From: Mangrovicoccus sp. HB161399
GTDB taxonomy: Bacteria; Pseudomonadota; Alphaproteobacteria; Rhodobacterales; Rhodobacteraceae
Length of the DNA: 64,000 nt
Direction of reading: 5' to 3'
Assembly: GCF_013184745.1 (NCBI RefSeq)
Contig: NZ_JAATVU010000004.1
Span: forward strand, 113,188-177,187
A program made the position numbers and the translations under genes. The stretch's first letter is position 1, and each line of letters opens with the position of its first letter. Positions 8,173 to 16,671 of the stretch are shown here, piece after piece. The notes under the pieces are model-generated. The model made no database searches. It was not told the origin of the DNA and worked only from the letters and a program-made list of their open reading frames with translations.

Positions 8173-8403
8173 CTATTTCCCGGCCTGGGTCCTGTCCTGA
8201 TCCCGGTCCTGATCCTGGTCCTGATCCGGGACAGTGGCTGCCGGATCGCCGGAGGCGGGCGCGGAAGCGGCCGTCGCCGAGGCCGCAGCCCGTCCGCCGC
8301 CGTCATCGCCATCGCCGCCGGCATAGGTGCCGCCCTGGTTGGCGAAGTCGCTGCAGGCTGCCAGAGCGCTTGCCACGACAAGCAGTACGAGCAGTTCTTT
8401 CAT
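8173..8403 (-). CDS. Small lipoprotein with Asp/Gln repeat tail
   Basis: The 76-residue product starts with MKELLVLLVVASALAAC, a signal peptide with a lipobox (ALAAC), so Cys17 should be lipidated. A Gly/Ala/Ser-rich linker follows, then a C-terminal low-complexity run of alternating Asp-Gln and Asp-Arg. The ATG is preceded by AAGGAGGAAGG, an excellent ribosome binding site, which supports expression and fixes the start. The function is unknown. The tail is encoded by a short tandem repeat (separate entry). Confidence 0.65.
   Translation of the reverse strand: MKELLVLLVVASALAACSDFANQGGTYAGGDGDDGGGRAAASATAASAPASGDPAATVPDQDQDQDRDQDRTQAGK
8182..8232 (-). repeat. Degenerate 6-base tandem repeat encoding the Asp-Gln tail
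   Basis: On the plus strand the motif TCCTGA / TCCTGG / TCCCGG is repeated about eight times in a row. On the minus strand it encodes alternating DQ and DR pairs at the C terminus of the small lipoprotein. The array stays in frame and could vary in copy number by slippage. Confidence 0.6.
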
Positions 8404-8694
8404 GATGACCTTCCTCCTTTCCACGTCCCCAGCGTAGGGCGCGAGGCGGAAAACGGCCATGATTTCGGTCAATTGCGCGAAACTTCTCCAGGATCGCGGC
8501 CCATCGGCCGGCCGGGGCGCGGCCATGGCGGCGCGGGGTCCGGGCGAATGCCGCGGGCGCGGGGATGGACGGCGCCGCAAATCTGCCTACCTGATGCAAG
8601 AAAGCCCCGGATGCCCTCGGCCGCAGATGCCCGGTTGCGCCGGACGCGGCAGATGCGACACTCGGGGAAAGTCATGACTTACGGAAATGGATCC
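8404..8694. other. Intergenic region between two divergent lipoprotein genes
   Basis: These 291 bases separate the minus-strand lipoprotein from the plus-strand lipoprotein and must carry both promoters. A good Shine-Dalgarno for the minus gene lies at its left edge. No convincing promoter hexamers or further gene were recognised. Confidence 0.4.
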
Positions 8695-8997
8695 ATGCGT
8701 TTCAGCTTGCACTCCGCGTTTCTCCTTCCCGCCCTTCTTGCAGGCCTGGCCGGCTGCGATCCCGCCGCGCTGACGGCGCTGAATTCCGCGACGCCCGACC
8801 AGGTCCCCGAGGCGGTGCGGGCGGCGGCAGCCCCGGACCAGGACATCGCGACGGCGCGGGTCCTGCCAGAGGACGGCTGCTACTGGTACGAATATTCCGG
8901 ACCGGTGGAGACCACGCTGCTGCCGCTGCTGACCCCCGGGGGGCGGCCGATCTGCACCCAGGCCGCGGTCGAGGCGAAGGCGGCGGACGCGGGCTGA
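8695..8997 (+). CDS. Small cysteine-containing lipoprotein
   Basis: The 100-residue product begins with a signal peptide and lipobox (LLAGLAGC), so Cys21 is predicted to be lipidated. The mature part holds a Cys pair, one in DGCYWYEYSG and one in RPICTQ, which may form a disulfide. Homologous short lipoproteins of unknown function occur in Rhodobacteraceae. An ATG 21 bases upstream (8674) is an alternative start, but the shorter form gives a more typical signal peptide. The stop codon lies inside a hairpin shared with the convergent L,D-transpeptidase gene. Confidence 0.65.
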   Translation: MRFSLHSAFLLPALLAGLAGCDPAALTALNSATPDQVPEAVRAAAAPDQDIATARVLPEDGCYWYEYSGPVETTLLPLLTPGGRPICTQAAVEAKAADAG

Positions 8998-9041
8998 GCC
9001 GCGGCTGCCGGGCCTCCGCCCGCCTTGCGGCGGGGGCTCAG
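8994..9041. terminator. Nested hairpin in a 40-base convergent gap
   Basis: An outer stem CTGAGCC (8994-9000) / GGCTCAG (9035-9041) includes both stop codons. An inner stem CCCGCC (9019-9024) / GGCGGG (9029-9034) has a TTGC loop. There is no T-run, but the symmetric placement between convergent genes suits a shared bidirectional terminator. Confidence 0.45.
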
Positions 9042-9691
9042 CTCTGGGCGGTCACCGTCCGCTCGGCGGGATGCAGGATGGCGCGGCTGCCGACGGAGAC
9101 ATTGTCGTAGAGGCCGATGATATGCGCCATGACCATCCGGACGCAGCCCGAGCTCGCCCGTCCGCCGATCGAGCGGGGATGCGGCGTGCCGTGGATGCGC
9201 AGGTAGGTGTCGCGGTTGCCCTGGTAGAGATAGAGCGCGCGCGATCCCAGCGGGTTGCTGGGCCCGCCCGGCATCCCGTCGGCATGCTGGGCGTAAAGCT
9301 GCGGGTCGCGCGCGATCATGTCCGAAGTCGGGGTCCAGCTCGGCCATTTCGCCTTGCGCCGGATCGAATAGGTGCCCGGCTCGTAGAGATGCCCGCGGGC
9401 GATGGCCACGCCGTAGCGGTTGGCCGTGCCGCCCGGCTGGATGTGGTAGAGATAGCGCGCCACCGCGTCGACATGGATGTCGCCCGGCGTCAGCCCCGGC
9501 TTGGCCTCGACCGTCTGCGGCAGGAAGCGGGGATGGAAGCCCCACGGATTGGACGTTGCGGGGTTGTAGTTCGCGGGCGTGACCTGCGCATCCCAGCGGG
9601 CCCAATCGCCGGTTGCGGCAGCGGCGGGAAAGGCGATGGGCGCCGAGAACAGGGCAGCGCTGGTCGTCAGGAAATGGCGTCTCGTCAACAT
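9038..9691 (-). CDS. L,D-transpeptidase (YkuD domain), Tat-type signal
   Basis: The 217-residue protein begins MLTRRHFLTTSAALF, a twin-arginine-like signal ending near AAAAT. The YkuD catalytic motif is complete: His167 in RIHGTP and SIGGRASSGCVRM with nucleophile Cys183. Such enzymes make 3-3 peptidoglycan cross-links or attach proteins to the wall in the periplasm. The start was placed at the ATG beginning the signal peptide; upstream in-frame codons do not look like exported protein. It is transcribed toward the small lipoprotein and shares its terminator hairpin. Confidence 0.88.
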   Translation of the reverse strand: MLTRRHFLTTSAALFSAPIAFPAAAATGDWARWDAQVTPANYNPATSNPWGFHPRFLPQTVEAKPGLTPGDIHVDAVARYLYHIQPGGTANRYGVAIARGHLYEPGTYSIRRKAKWPSWTPTSDMIARDPQLYAQHADGMPGGPSNPLGSRALYLYQGNRDTYLRIHGTPHPRSIGGRASSGCVRMVMAHIIGLYDNVSVGSRAILHPAERTVTAQS

Positions 9692-9850
9692 GGGCAAACG
9701 GCCCCCGGCTTGAGTGAACGAAAAACTGGCGTGTCGCATGGGATCTAGGATGGATCGCATGATCATCCAGCTCCGTGCTGCACACAAGTCAAATGCTCCC
9801 TGCCCTTGCCGGGGCGGGTCGCCGGCGCAACGCCCGGACTGCCGGCGGCC

Positions 9851-10552
9851 TCAGCCCAGCAGGTGCGGCGGGATCGTGGCGATGAAATCCGACAGGTGGT
9901 CGCCGAGCAGCCGCACATGTTCGCTGGCCGCCACCATCGCGCGGTCGCTGTCGCCGGCATCGATCGCATCGATGATCTCGCGGTGCTCGCTCAGCGTGGC
10001 GCGCATCTTGCCCGGCTGGTAGGTCACCTGCCGCCGGTAGGGCGAGAGCCGCAGCCGGAGCGCGATGGTCTGTGACGCCAGGAAATGGGTATGCGCGGCG
10101 GCATAGAGCAGGTCGTGGAATTCCTCGTTGATCCAGTAGAAGGCCACCGGGTCGCCTTCCTCGAAGGCGGCTTCCAGCCGTTCCTGGATTTCCAGCATCG
10201 CCGCCTTCTCCTCGCGCGAGGCGCGCCGTGCCGCCAGCCGCGCGCAGAGCCCTTCAAGCGCGGCCATCAGGTCGAACATCTCGATCAGCATCGGGATCGA
10301 CAGCTGCGTGACCATCGTGCCCTGCCGCCCGCGGACCTCGACCAGCCCGGTCGCGACCAGTCCCTTGATCGCCTCGCGCACCGGCGTGCGCGACACCGAG
10401 AAGCGCGCCGCGATCTCGGTCTCGTCCAGCCGGTCGCCGGGCTTTAGCTCGCCCTCCACGATCAGCCGCTCCAGGTCCTGGCGAAGTTCCTCGGCGCGCG
10501 TCAACGGGCGGCGGGCCGGTTTCCCGGGACTGGTCTCGGCGATCTGTGACAT
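9851..10552 (-). CDS. GntR-family transcriptional regulator, FCD (FadR) subfamily
   Basis: The 233-residue protein has an N-terminal winged HTH (residues ~20-78; LRQDLERLIVEGELKPGDRLDETEIAARFSVSRTPVREAIKGL). An all-helical FCD effector domain follows, with metal-ligand-type residues in NEEFHDLLYAAAH and SEHREIIDAI. The ATG has an AGGAGAG ribosome binding site. It is the last gene of the minus-strand arm of the catabolic island, 46 bases after the alpha/beta hydrolase, and is the obvious candidate regulator of the island. Near-palindromic GTATAC-type sites just upstream may mediate autoregulation. Confidence 0.9.
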   Translation of the reverse strand: MSQIAETSPGKPARRPLTRAEELRQDLERLIVEGELKPGDRLDETEIAARFSVSRTPVREAIKGLVATGLVEVRGRQGTMVTQLSIPMLIEMFDLMAALEGLCARLAARRASREEKAAMLEIQERLEAAFEEGDPVAFYWINEEFHDLLYAAAHTHFLASQTIALRLRLSPYRRQVTYQPGKMRATLSEHREIIDAIDAGDSDRAMVAASEHVRLLGDHLSDFIATIPPHLLG

Positions 10553-10598
10553 GGGCTCTCCTCTCCCGCCGGCGGCAAGGGTGCCGTCCTGGGCGGTG

Positions 10599-11432
10599 TC
10601 ATGGTATATGCGGAAGGTCGGTTGCTGTATACTGGAATGGCGTTTCGGCATCGGTTTCAGCCAGTTCTGCCAATTCGGCGAGCAGAACCGGCAGCAGGGA
10701 CGCCGGAGCCTCGATCTGCGGGAAATGCCCGCTGCCGTAGATCCGGCACGGGACCGCGGCGAGGCAGGGCAGCGGATCGGCGGCATGGGCCGCCTCGACC
10801 GCGGCGGAATTGACCAGCCTGAGCGGGCAGGCAAGGCCCGGCAGGCGCGCGGCGATTTCCCACGCGAAGAGCGCGTCGCGCAGGTCGAGCAGATCCGCCG
10901 GACGGGCCCGCAGGATGTCCCGCACGATCCCGGCGCGCCGGTCTGCAGGCGTGGCGGGCGCCGCGATGGCATCGACCATGCGGCGGGTCTCTCCGGCGAG
11001 GTCCGCGCCGAAGGCAGCGCGGCGGCGGGCGATCTCCGCCGCGGGCGTTCCGCCGTAGAACACCCGGTCGGCCAGCGTGTCGAGCCCGAGAAGCCCGCGG
11101 ATCCGTCCGGGCGCAGCCAGGGCGGCCTCGACCATCACCGGCCCGCCCATGGAATGGCCGAGCAGCACCGCATCTTCGAGCCCGGCGGCACCGAGGAGCG
11201 TGGCCAAGCCCTGCCCCAGCGCAGCCATCGACACCGGCCCCGCGAGCGGATGGACCGGCCCGCCGGGCAAATCGGCGGCGAAGACCCGCCAGCGGGCAGA
11301 CAGGCCCGGCAGCTGCGCCTGCCATTGCGCGGACGAGCCGCCCCAGCCATGGACCAGCACCAGCGGCGGGCCGGAGCCCCCCGCGTCCGACAGGGCGAAG
11401 CGCCCTGCCCGGCTGGCCAGCTGCCAGGTCAC
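10599..11432 (-). CDS. Alpha/beta hydrolase (GTG start)
   Basis: The 277-residue protein has an oxyanion-hole HGWGG motif (VLVHGWGGSSAQW), the nucleophile elbow GHSMGG and a late His in GSGHFPQIEAP, giving a probable Ser-Asp-His triad. The start is GTG and overlaps the stop of the flavin monooxygenase gene as GTGA, so translation is coupled. In the operon it may hydrolyse an ester, lactone or amide made by the monooxygenase, much as RutD accompanies RutA in pyrimidine breakdown; this is inference. It may also be a BioH-like esterase. Confidence 0.8.
   Translation of the reverse strand: MTWQLASRAGRFALSDAGGSGPPLVLVHGWGGSSAQWQAQLPGLSARWRVFAADLPGGPVHPLAGPVSMAALGQGLATLLGAAGLEDAVLLGHSMGGPVMVEAALAAPGRIRGLLGLDTLADRVFYGGTPAAEIARRRAAFGADLAGETRRMVDAIAAPATPADRRAGIVRDILRARPADLLDLRDALFAWEIAARLPGLACPLRLVNSAAVEAAHAADPLPCLAAVPCRIYGSGHFPQIEAPASLLPVLLAELAELAETDAETPFQYTATDLPHIP
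10603..10635 (-). promoter_or_regulatory. Putative GntR operator pair upstream of the FCD regulator
   Basis: GGTATATGC (10603-10611) and CTGTATACTGG (10625-10635) contain the GTATAY core often seen in FCD-GntR operators. They lie over the 3' end of the hydrolase gene, 50-85 bases before the regulator start. Similar GTATGC and GCATGC cores occur in the divergent region 17740-18076. Confidence 0.35.
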
Positions 11433-12709
11433 GCGGGCAGGCCCAGCTTGCCGCGCAGGGTGCCCGGCGCATAGGCCGTCTTGTAGAGACCGCGCTCCTG
11501 CAGGATCGGCACCACCAGGTCGATGAAGTCGGTGAAGCCTTCCATCAGCCAGCCCGGCATGATGTTGAACCCGTCGGCGGCGCCGGTCTCAAACCATTCC
11601 TGCAGCGTGTCCGCCACCTGTTCCGCCGAACCGCAGAGCACCCAGTGGCCGCGCGCGGCGGCGACCAGCGCGTAGAGGTCGCGCAGGGTCATGTTCTCGC
11701 GCTTGGCCTTCGACAGCATGGCGCGGGCGAAGGCGTGATAGGCGTCGTTCTCGCCCAGATCCGGGATCGGTCCGTCGAGATCGGCACCCGAGAGGTCGGT
11801 GTTGAACCGCTCCGACAGCATCCCCAGCGCGGTCTTGTCGTCGACGAAGCCCATCAGCCGCGCCAGCTTCTCGCGCGCCTCGGCCTCGGTCCGGCCGACG
11901 ACCGGCATCACGCCGGGCAGAACGACAAGATCCTCCGGCTTGCGGCCGTTCTTCTCCAGCCGCGCCTTCAGCCCCTTGTAGAAGGCGGCGGACTCGGCGC
12001 GGTCCTGGGTCACGGTGAAGACGACATCCGCGTGCTTCGCCGCCAGCTCCTGTCCCGGTTCCGAACCGCCGGCCTGCAGGATCAGCGGCCGTCCCTGCGG
12101 GCTGCGCGGGATGTTGACCGGGCCCTTCACCTTGAAGAACGTGCCCTCGTGGTCGATCGGACGGATTTTCGCCGGGTCGAAATAGGCGCCGCTTTCGCGG
12201 TCCTTCGGCACGGCGTCCGGTTCCCAGGCATCCCAGAGCTTGCGCACCACCTCGATGAATTCCGCCGACATCTCGTAGCGCCGCGCATGGTCGGGATGGG
12301 TGGTGCCGAAATTCGCCGCCGCCTGCGGGTTCGAGGTGGTCACAGAGTTCCAGGCTGCGCGGCCGCCCGAGATGTGGTCGAGCGAGGCAAAGGCGCGCGC
12401 GAGGCTCCAGGGGTCGCCATAGGTGGTCGAGGCCGTGGCGCCGAGGCCGATATGGCTGGTCGACATCGCGATGGCCGAGAGCAGCGTCAGCGGCTCCAGC
12501 CGCGAGCAGTAGGAGGGATGCGCGGACGGGTCGGCATTGAGGTTGTCGCCCATGAAGATCAGGTCGAATAGCCCGCGCTCCGCCTCGCGGCAGATCGCTT
12601 GCACTTGAGACAGATCCGCGAAGTCGTCGCAGGCCCCCTCCATCCGCCAGCCCGAGATATGGCTGCCGGTGGCCATCAGGAAGAGGCCGAGGCGCATCTC
12701 GCGGCTCAT
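11429..12709 (-). CDS. LLM-class flavin-dependent monooxygenase, NtaA/SnaA/DszA family
   Basis: The 426-residue protein carries hallmark blocks of FMNH2-dependent two-component monooxygenases: MRLGLFLMATGSHISGW, LIFMGDNLN, IGLGATASTTYGDP, LDHISGGRAAWNSVTT, and RPLILQAGGSEPGQELAAKHADVVF. Known relatives oxidise nitrilotriacetate, EDTA, dibenzothiophene sulfone or pristinamycin and need a separate flavin reductase; none is encoded nearby. Its ATG overlaps the class II aldolase stop (ATGA). It probably performs the oxidative opening or C-N/C-S cleavage step of the island's pathway. The substrate cannot be read from sequence. Confidence 0.88.
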   Translation of the reverse strand: MSREMRLGLFLMATGSHISGWRMEGACDDFADLSQVQAICREAERGLFDLIFMGDNLNADPSAHPSYCSRLEPLTLLSAIAMSTSHIGLGATASTTYGDPWSLARAFASLDHISGGRAAWNSVTTSNPQAAANFGTTHPDHARRYEMSAEFIEVVRKLWDAWEPDAVPKDRESGAYFDPAKIRPIDHEGTFFKVKGPVNIPRSPQGRPLILQAGGSEPGQELAAKHADVVFTVTQDRAESAAFYKGLKARLEKNGRKPEDLVVLPGVMPVVGRTEAEAREKLARLMGFVDDKTALGMLSERFNTDLSGADLDGPIPDLGENDAYHAFARAMLSKAKRENMTLRDLYALVAAARGHWVLCGSAEQVADTLQEWFETGAADGFNIMPGWLMEGFTDFIDLVVPILQERGLYKTAYAPGTLRGKLGLPA

Positions 12710-13479
12710 GCCCGGTACCCCGCATCGACGCGGTCTAGATCGCGCATCAGGGCCGGCCATTCGCGCTCGCCCGGGATCAGGATGTCGCCCTTGAGCTCCC
12801 AGAACTGGCGCGCGGCCTTCTCGCAGACGTCATGCTCCGGGATCACCAGCGCGATGCCCGAGGCGCAGGCGGCCTGCATCTGCAGCTGTATCTTCGCGGC
12901 GCGCTCGAAATAGTAGAGCAGCATGAAGGCCTCGCCCGGCGTGCGCCCGACGGTCAGGATGCCGTGGTTGCGCATCAGCATCACCGGGTGGTCGCCCAGA
13001 TGGGCGATGATGCGCTGCTGCTCGGCCTCGTCGATGGCCACGCCCTCGTATTCGTGGAACCCCTGCCGGTTGTAGAACCGCATCGCGAATTGCGTCAGCG
13101 GCAGCAGCCCGTCCGGCTGGCCAGAGACGGCGGTCGAGGCGTCCGAATGGGTGTGCAGCACGCAATGGGCATCGCCGCGCGCCTTGTGCACGGCGGCATG
13201 GATGACGAAGGCGGCGACGTTCACCGTGTAGGGCGTGTCCTCGATGACATTGCCGCTGGTGTCGATCTTGACCAGCGAGGAGGCGGTGATCTCGCTGAAG
13301 AGATGGCCGTAGGGATTGATCAGGAACTGGTCCGTGGTCCCCGGCACGCGCATCGAGATGTGGTTGTAGATCAGGTCGTCCAGCCCCAGCTTCGCCACCA
13401 TGCGGTAGGCGGCGGCGAGGCCGATCCGTGCGTCCCATTCCTCGTCGGAATAGCGGTCGGGCTTGGGATAGTCGGTCAT
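12706..13479 (-). CDS. Class II aldolase/adducin family protein
   Basis: The 257-residue protein has the class II aldolase fold signature. It shows YNHISMRVPG, a zinc-binding HTH pair (His109 and His111 in VLHTHSDAS), and RNHGILTVG supplying the third histidine. Members include L-fuculose-phosphate aldolase, dehydratases and decarboxylases; this longer adducin-like subgroup is usually of unknown substrate. It sits between the sugar-type permeases and the flavin monooxygenase on one transcript, 33 bases after the permease gene. It probably cleaves or decarboxylates a downstream intermediate. Confidence 0.85.
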   Translation of the reverse strand: MTDYPKPDRYSDEEWDARIGLAAAYRMVAKLGLDDLIYNHISMRVPGTTDQFLINPYGHLFSEITASSLVKIDTSGNVIEDTPYTVNVAAFVIHAAVHKARGDAHCVLHTHSDASTAVSGQPDGLLPLTQFAMRFYNRQGFHEYEGVAIDEAEQQRIIAHLGDHPVMLMRNHGILTVGRTPGEAFMLLYYFERAAKIQLQMQAACASGIALVIPEHDVCEKAARQFWELKGDILIPGEREWPALMRDLDRVDAGYRA

Positions 13480-13512
13480 TTCAGGTCCCTTTTGAGGTCT
13501 TGCGGGAATGTC

Positions 13513-14352
13513 TCAGCCCTTGATGCCGCTCATCGCCATGCCCTGCGTGAAGTATTTCTGCAGCAGGAGGAACAGCAGGATCAGGGGAAGCGTGGCGACG
13601 GTGGCGCCGGCGAAGGTCTCGCCCCAGTTGGGCAGCTGCGTGGGCGACCCCTGCTGGGCGATGGCGACCTGGATCACCTGCGCATCCGGGCTCTGCGCGA
13701 TGACGAGCGGCCAGAGGAAGCTGTTCCAGGAGAAGAGAAAGGTGACGAGCCCGAGCGTCAGCAGCGGCACCTTGACGTTGGGCAGGATCACCGAGACGAA
13801 GATGCGCAGATGCCCGGCCCCGTCGATGCGGGCGGCGTCCTCGAGGTCGCGCGGCAGCTCCTCGAAGGCCTGCTTCAAGAGGAACAGCCCGAAGGGCGAG
13901 GCGATCCAGGGGATCATGATGCCGGTCAGCGTGTTCGACAGGCCCAGGCCGGAAACCACCTGGTAGAGCGGCACCAGCAGCGCCTCCACCGGCAGCAGGA
14001 AGGTCAGCAGGATCAGCACGAAGACCGCCTGCGACCCGCGGAACTTGATGCGGGTCAGCGCATAGGCCGCCATCGAGCACAGCAGCAGCGTCAGCGCCAC
14101 CTGCCCCGCCGCCACGATCGCGGTGTTCAGCAGCGCGTGCAGGATGTTGGTGCGGGCGAAGAGCGATCGGTAGTTTTCCGCCACCGGGTCCAGCGGCAGG
14201 AAGGTCCGCCAGCTGATCGGCGTCACGTCGGAGAAGATGCCGAGCTGCGGCTTGAAGCTGTTCGACACGATCCACAGGAAGGGCGCGAAGAAGCAGACGA
14301 GGATCAGCGCCAGCACGGCGGCCAGAAGGAGGGGCTTGCGGAAACGGGCCAT
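13513..14352 (-). CDS. Sugar-type ABC transporter permease (MalG-like)
   Basis: The 279-residue permease has six predicted membrane segments and the EAA loop EELPRDLEDAARIDGAGHLRIF, which contacts the ATPase. Its start overlaps the stop of the MalF-like permease by one base (TGATG). It belongs to the carbohydrate uptake CUT1 group. With its partner permease, binding protein and MalK-like ATPase it forms a complete importer in the minus-strand arm of the island. The actual ligand may be a glycoside or sugar derivative rather than a plain sugar. Confidence 0.9.
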   Translation of the reverse strand: MARFRKPLLLAAVLALILVCFFAPFLWIVSNSFKPQLGIFSDVTPISWRTFLPLDPVAENYRSLFARTNILHALLNTAIVAAGQVALTLLLCSMAAYALTRIKFRGSQAVFVLILLTFLLPVEALLVPLYQVVSGLGLSNTLTGIMIPWIASPFGLFLLKQAFEELPRDLEDAARIDGAGHLRIFVSVILPNVKVPLLTLGLVTFLFSWNSFLWPLVIAQSPDAQVIQVAIAQQGSPTQLPNWGETFAGATVATLPLILLFLLLQKYFTQGMAMSGIKG

Positions 14353-15281
14353 CAGTAGTTCCACCTTGCGCGCAGGAGCCACATCTGCAGGAGCGAAATG
14401 CCCAGCACGATGACCAGCAGCAGCACCGACAGCGCCGAGGCATAGCCCGCGTTCTGCATGACGAAGGCGGTCTTGTAGATGTGGTAGACGATCAGGTTGG
14501 TGCTGTCGCGCGGTCCCCCGTCGGTCATCAGGAAGGCGGGCGCGAAGGCCTGCAGCGAGAAGACCGTCATGATCACCACGACGAAAAGCGTGGTCCGCGA
14601 GAGCAGCGGAATGGTGATGTTCCACAGCACCTGCGCCTTGGTCGCGCCGTCGATGCGGGCGGCCTCGGCCAGCTCCTTCGGCACGCCCTGAAGCCCGCCG
14701 AGGAACAGGATCGCGGCAAAGCCCACCTGCTGCCAGGCGGTCATGATCGCGATCATGACGAGCGCCTGGTCCGGCGACGTGAGGAAGGGCTGGCGCGGCA
14801 GGCCCATGGCGGTGACAACGCCGTTGATCAGCCCGTTCGACGGGTCGAGCAGGAAGTTCCACATGGTCGCGACGACCACGGCAGAGGTGACGACGGGCAG
14901 CATGATGATGGTGCGCACGATGCCGCGCGCGGGCAGCTTGCTGTCGAGGAACAGCGCCAGCGCGAAGCCCAGCGGAATGACGATCGCCACGACGCCGAGA
15001 GCGAAGAGGAAGGTCGCGGCCAGGCTCTCGCGGGCATCGTCGAAATAGAGCATGTCCGAGAAGTTCAGGAGCCCGACGAATTTCGCGGCATCCGGGTTCA
15101 GCAGCGAATAGTCCATGAAGGCGTTCTTCGCCATCATCGCCAGCGGGACGTACTGGAACAGCAGGAGCAGGAACAGGAAGGGCGCGAGGAAGACATAGGC
15201 CACGCGCGCGTCCCGCTTCTGCCGCGGCGTGCGGCGTGCCCTCGCGGCGGCAACTGTACCTTGGGCGTCGATCGCAGTCAT
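14352..15281 (-). CDS. Sugar-type ABC transporter permease (MalF-like)
   Basis: The 309-residue permease has an N-terminal cytoplasmic stretch rich in Arg and Lys, then six membrane segments. The EAA motif is GVPKELAEAARIDGATKAQVLW and the conserved end of the CUT1 fold is FLMTDGGPRDSTNLIVYHIYK. It follows the binding-protein gene by 57 bases and overlaps the MalG-like gene by one base. It forms the heterodimeric channel of the importer. Confidence 0.9.
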   Translation of the reverse strand: MTAIDAQGTVAAARARRTPRQKRDARVAYVFLAPFLFLLLLFQYVPLAMMAKNAFMDYSLLNPDAAKFVGLLNFSDMLYFDDARESLAATFLFALGVVAIVIPLGFALALFLDSKLPARGIVRTIIMLPVVTSAVVVATMWNFLLDPSNGLINGVVTAMGLPRQPFLTSPDQALVMIAIMTAWQQVGFAAILFLGGLQGVPKELAEAARIDGATKAQVLWNITIPLLSRTTLFVVVIMTVFSLQAFAPAFLMTDGGPRDSTNLIVYHIYKTAFVMQNAGYASALSVLLLVIVLGISLLQMWLLRARWNY

Positions 15282-15338
15282 GGAAACTCCGGGAAAGGGG
15301 CCGGGCCGCCCGCAGGAGGCCCGGCAAGGGGGATCAGG

Positions 15339-16634
15339 TCAGCGGCGCATCGCGCGGGCGACCTCGCGCTCGGCATCGGCCATTGCTTCCTCGGGATCGC
15401 CGCCGAAGGCGACAGAGCGGATGGCATCGGTGACGATGCGGTCATACTGGGAGAAATACGGGCTCGGCGGGCGCGGCTGGCCCCACTGCTCCAGCTGGTC
15501 GGTGAAGACCTTCATCGGGTAGTCCTGGTAGGCCGGGAAGCGCGGGAAGAGCGACTTCAGCGTCGGCAGGTTGCCGCGCTGGCTGACATTCATGTAGGCG
15601 TACTCGCCCCATTCCATGTCCACCGCGAACTGCGCAGCGATCTCGGGATGCTTCGAGCGCGCGGTGACGCCGATGGTGGTCGAGCCGGTATGCACCACGG
15701 GCGTCTTGAAATACGGGATCGGCGTGATGCCCCAGTCGATCACCGGATCCTTCAGGAGCGCGTTCCCGGCGGCGGGCGTGTCGATGTAGAAGCACGCCTT
15801 GCCGTCGAAGAAGGCGTTGGGGATCCCGGCCTTCGGCGCGACGCCCTCCTCGTTGAAGAGGCTGCGGTAGAAGGTCAGCGCCTCGATCGCCTCGGGCGTG
15901 TCGAGATAGCCCTCGACCGTCGAGCCGTCCGGCGCCATCGCCCAGAAGGTCTTCCAGGCAGAGCTCTCGGGATCGGCCTCCGGGTCGCCGTTCGAGCGCT
16001 GGTAGATGAGGTCCTGGTAGACCAGGCCCGGCTGGCCGTTGCCGAAGCGGGTCGGTCCCAGTCCCCAGACCTCCGGTGCGCCCGGCTCGCCCTGCTGGCA
16101 GGCCTTGAACGCCTCCAGCGCCTCCGGCCAGGTCCAGGCTGCGTCCAGCGTCTGCGGCGGTTCGATCCCGGCGGCATCGGTCAGCGCCTTGTTGTAGTAC
16201 ATCGCGACCGTGGTCTGCTCGATGCCCGGGGAATAGACCTCGCCCTCGTAGCTGTGCTCGGCCTTGGTGGCGGGCAGGATGTCATCGTCCCAGCCTTCCG
16301 GCAGGTATTTCGTCAACGGCAGCAGGATGCCGGCTTTGGCATAGGACTGGGTGTTCGGCCCGTCATAGACCAGGATGTCGGGCGGGTCGTCCGACGCCGC
16401 CTGGACCGAGATGGTGTCTCCGAGCTGGGCGAAGGGCACCTCGTTGATCTCGAAGGAGACGCAGGGATGCTCCTTCTGCCAGGCTTCCATCGGCGCCGGA
16501 TAGGGATAGTTGCCGGGGGTGCGCAGGATGCGCAGCGTCACCGGCTTGCCGTTGCAGGCGGCGTCCTGTGCAAGCGCGGGCAGGGCGGCAAGCGCGCTGC
16601 CCCCGAGCAGGGTGGCGAACAGCACTCGTTTCAT
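15339..16634 (-). CDS. ABC transporter extracellular solute-binding protein, family 1
   Basis: The 431-residue exported protein starts with a signal peptide (MKRVLFATLLGGSALAALPALAQ). The mature protein has the family 1 binding-protein layout: ILRTPGNYPYPAPMEAWQKEHP near the N terminus, DDPPDILVYDGPNTQSYAKAG as the ligand-pocket region and AMYYNKALTDAAGI. The ATG at 16634 has an AGGAAGG ribosome binding site; a TTG two codons upstream is possible. It delivers the ligand to the two CUT1 permeases encoded downstream. The gene lies between the ATPase and the permeases. Confidence 0.9.
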   Translation of the reverse strand: MKRVLFATLLGGSALAALPALAQDAACNGKPVTLRILRTPGNYPYPAPMEAWQKEHPCVSFEINEVPFAQLGDTISVQAASDDPPDILVYDGPNTQSYAKAGILLPLTKYLPEGWDDDILPATKAEHSYEGEVYSPGIEQTTVAMYYNKALTDAAGIEPPQTLDAAWTWPEALEAFKACQQGEPGAPEVWGLGPTRFGNGQPGLVYQDLIYQRSNGDPEADPESSAWKTFWAMAPDGSTVEGYLDTPEAIEALTFYRSLFNEEGVAPKAGIPNAFFDGKACFYIDTPAAGNALLKDPVIDWGITPIPYFKTPVVHTGSTTIGVTARSKHPEIAAQFAVDMEWGEYAYMNVSQRGNLPTLKSLFPRFPAYQDYPMKVFTDQLEQWGQPRPPSPYFSQYDRIVTDAIRSVAFGGDPEEAMADAEREVARAMRR

Positions 16635-16671
16635 CGTCAAATCCTTCCTGTCGGGGTCTTCTTCTTGGCGT

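Noticed and set aside
8182..8232. Tandem repeat considered as a CRISPR or structural RNA signal
   Set aside because: The unit is only 6 bases without spacers, and it is explained by the coding repeat of the lipoprotein tail.
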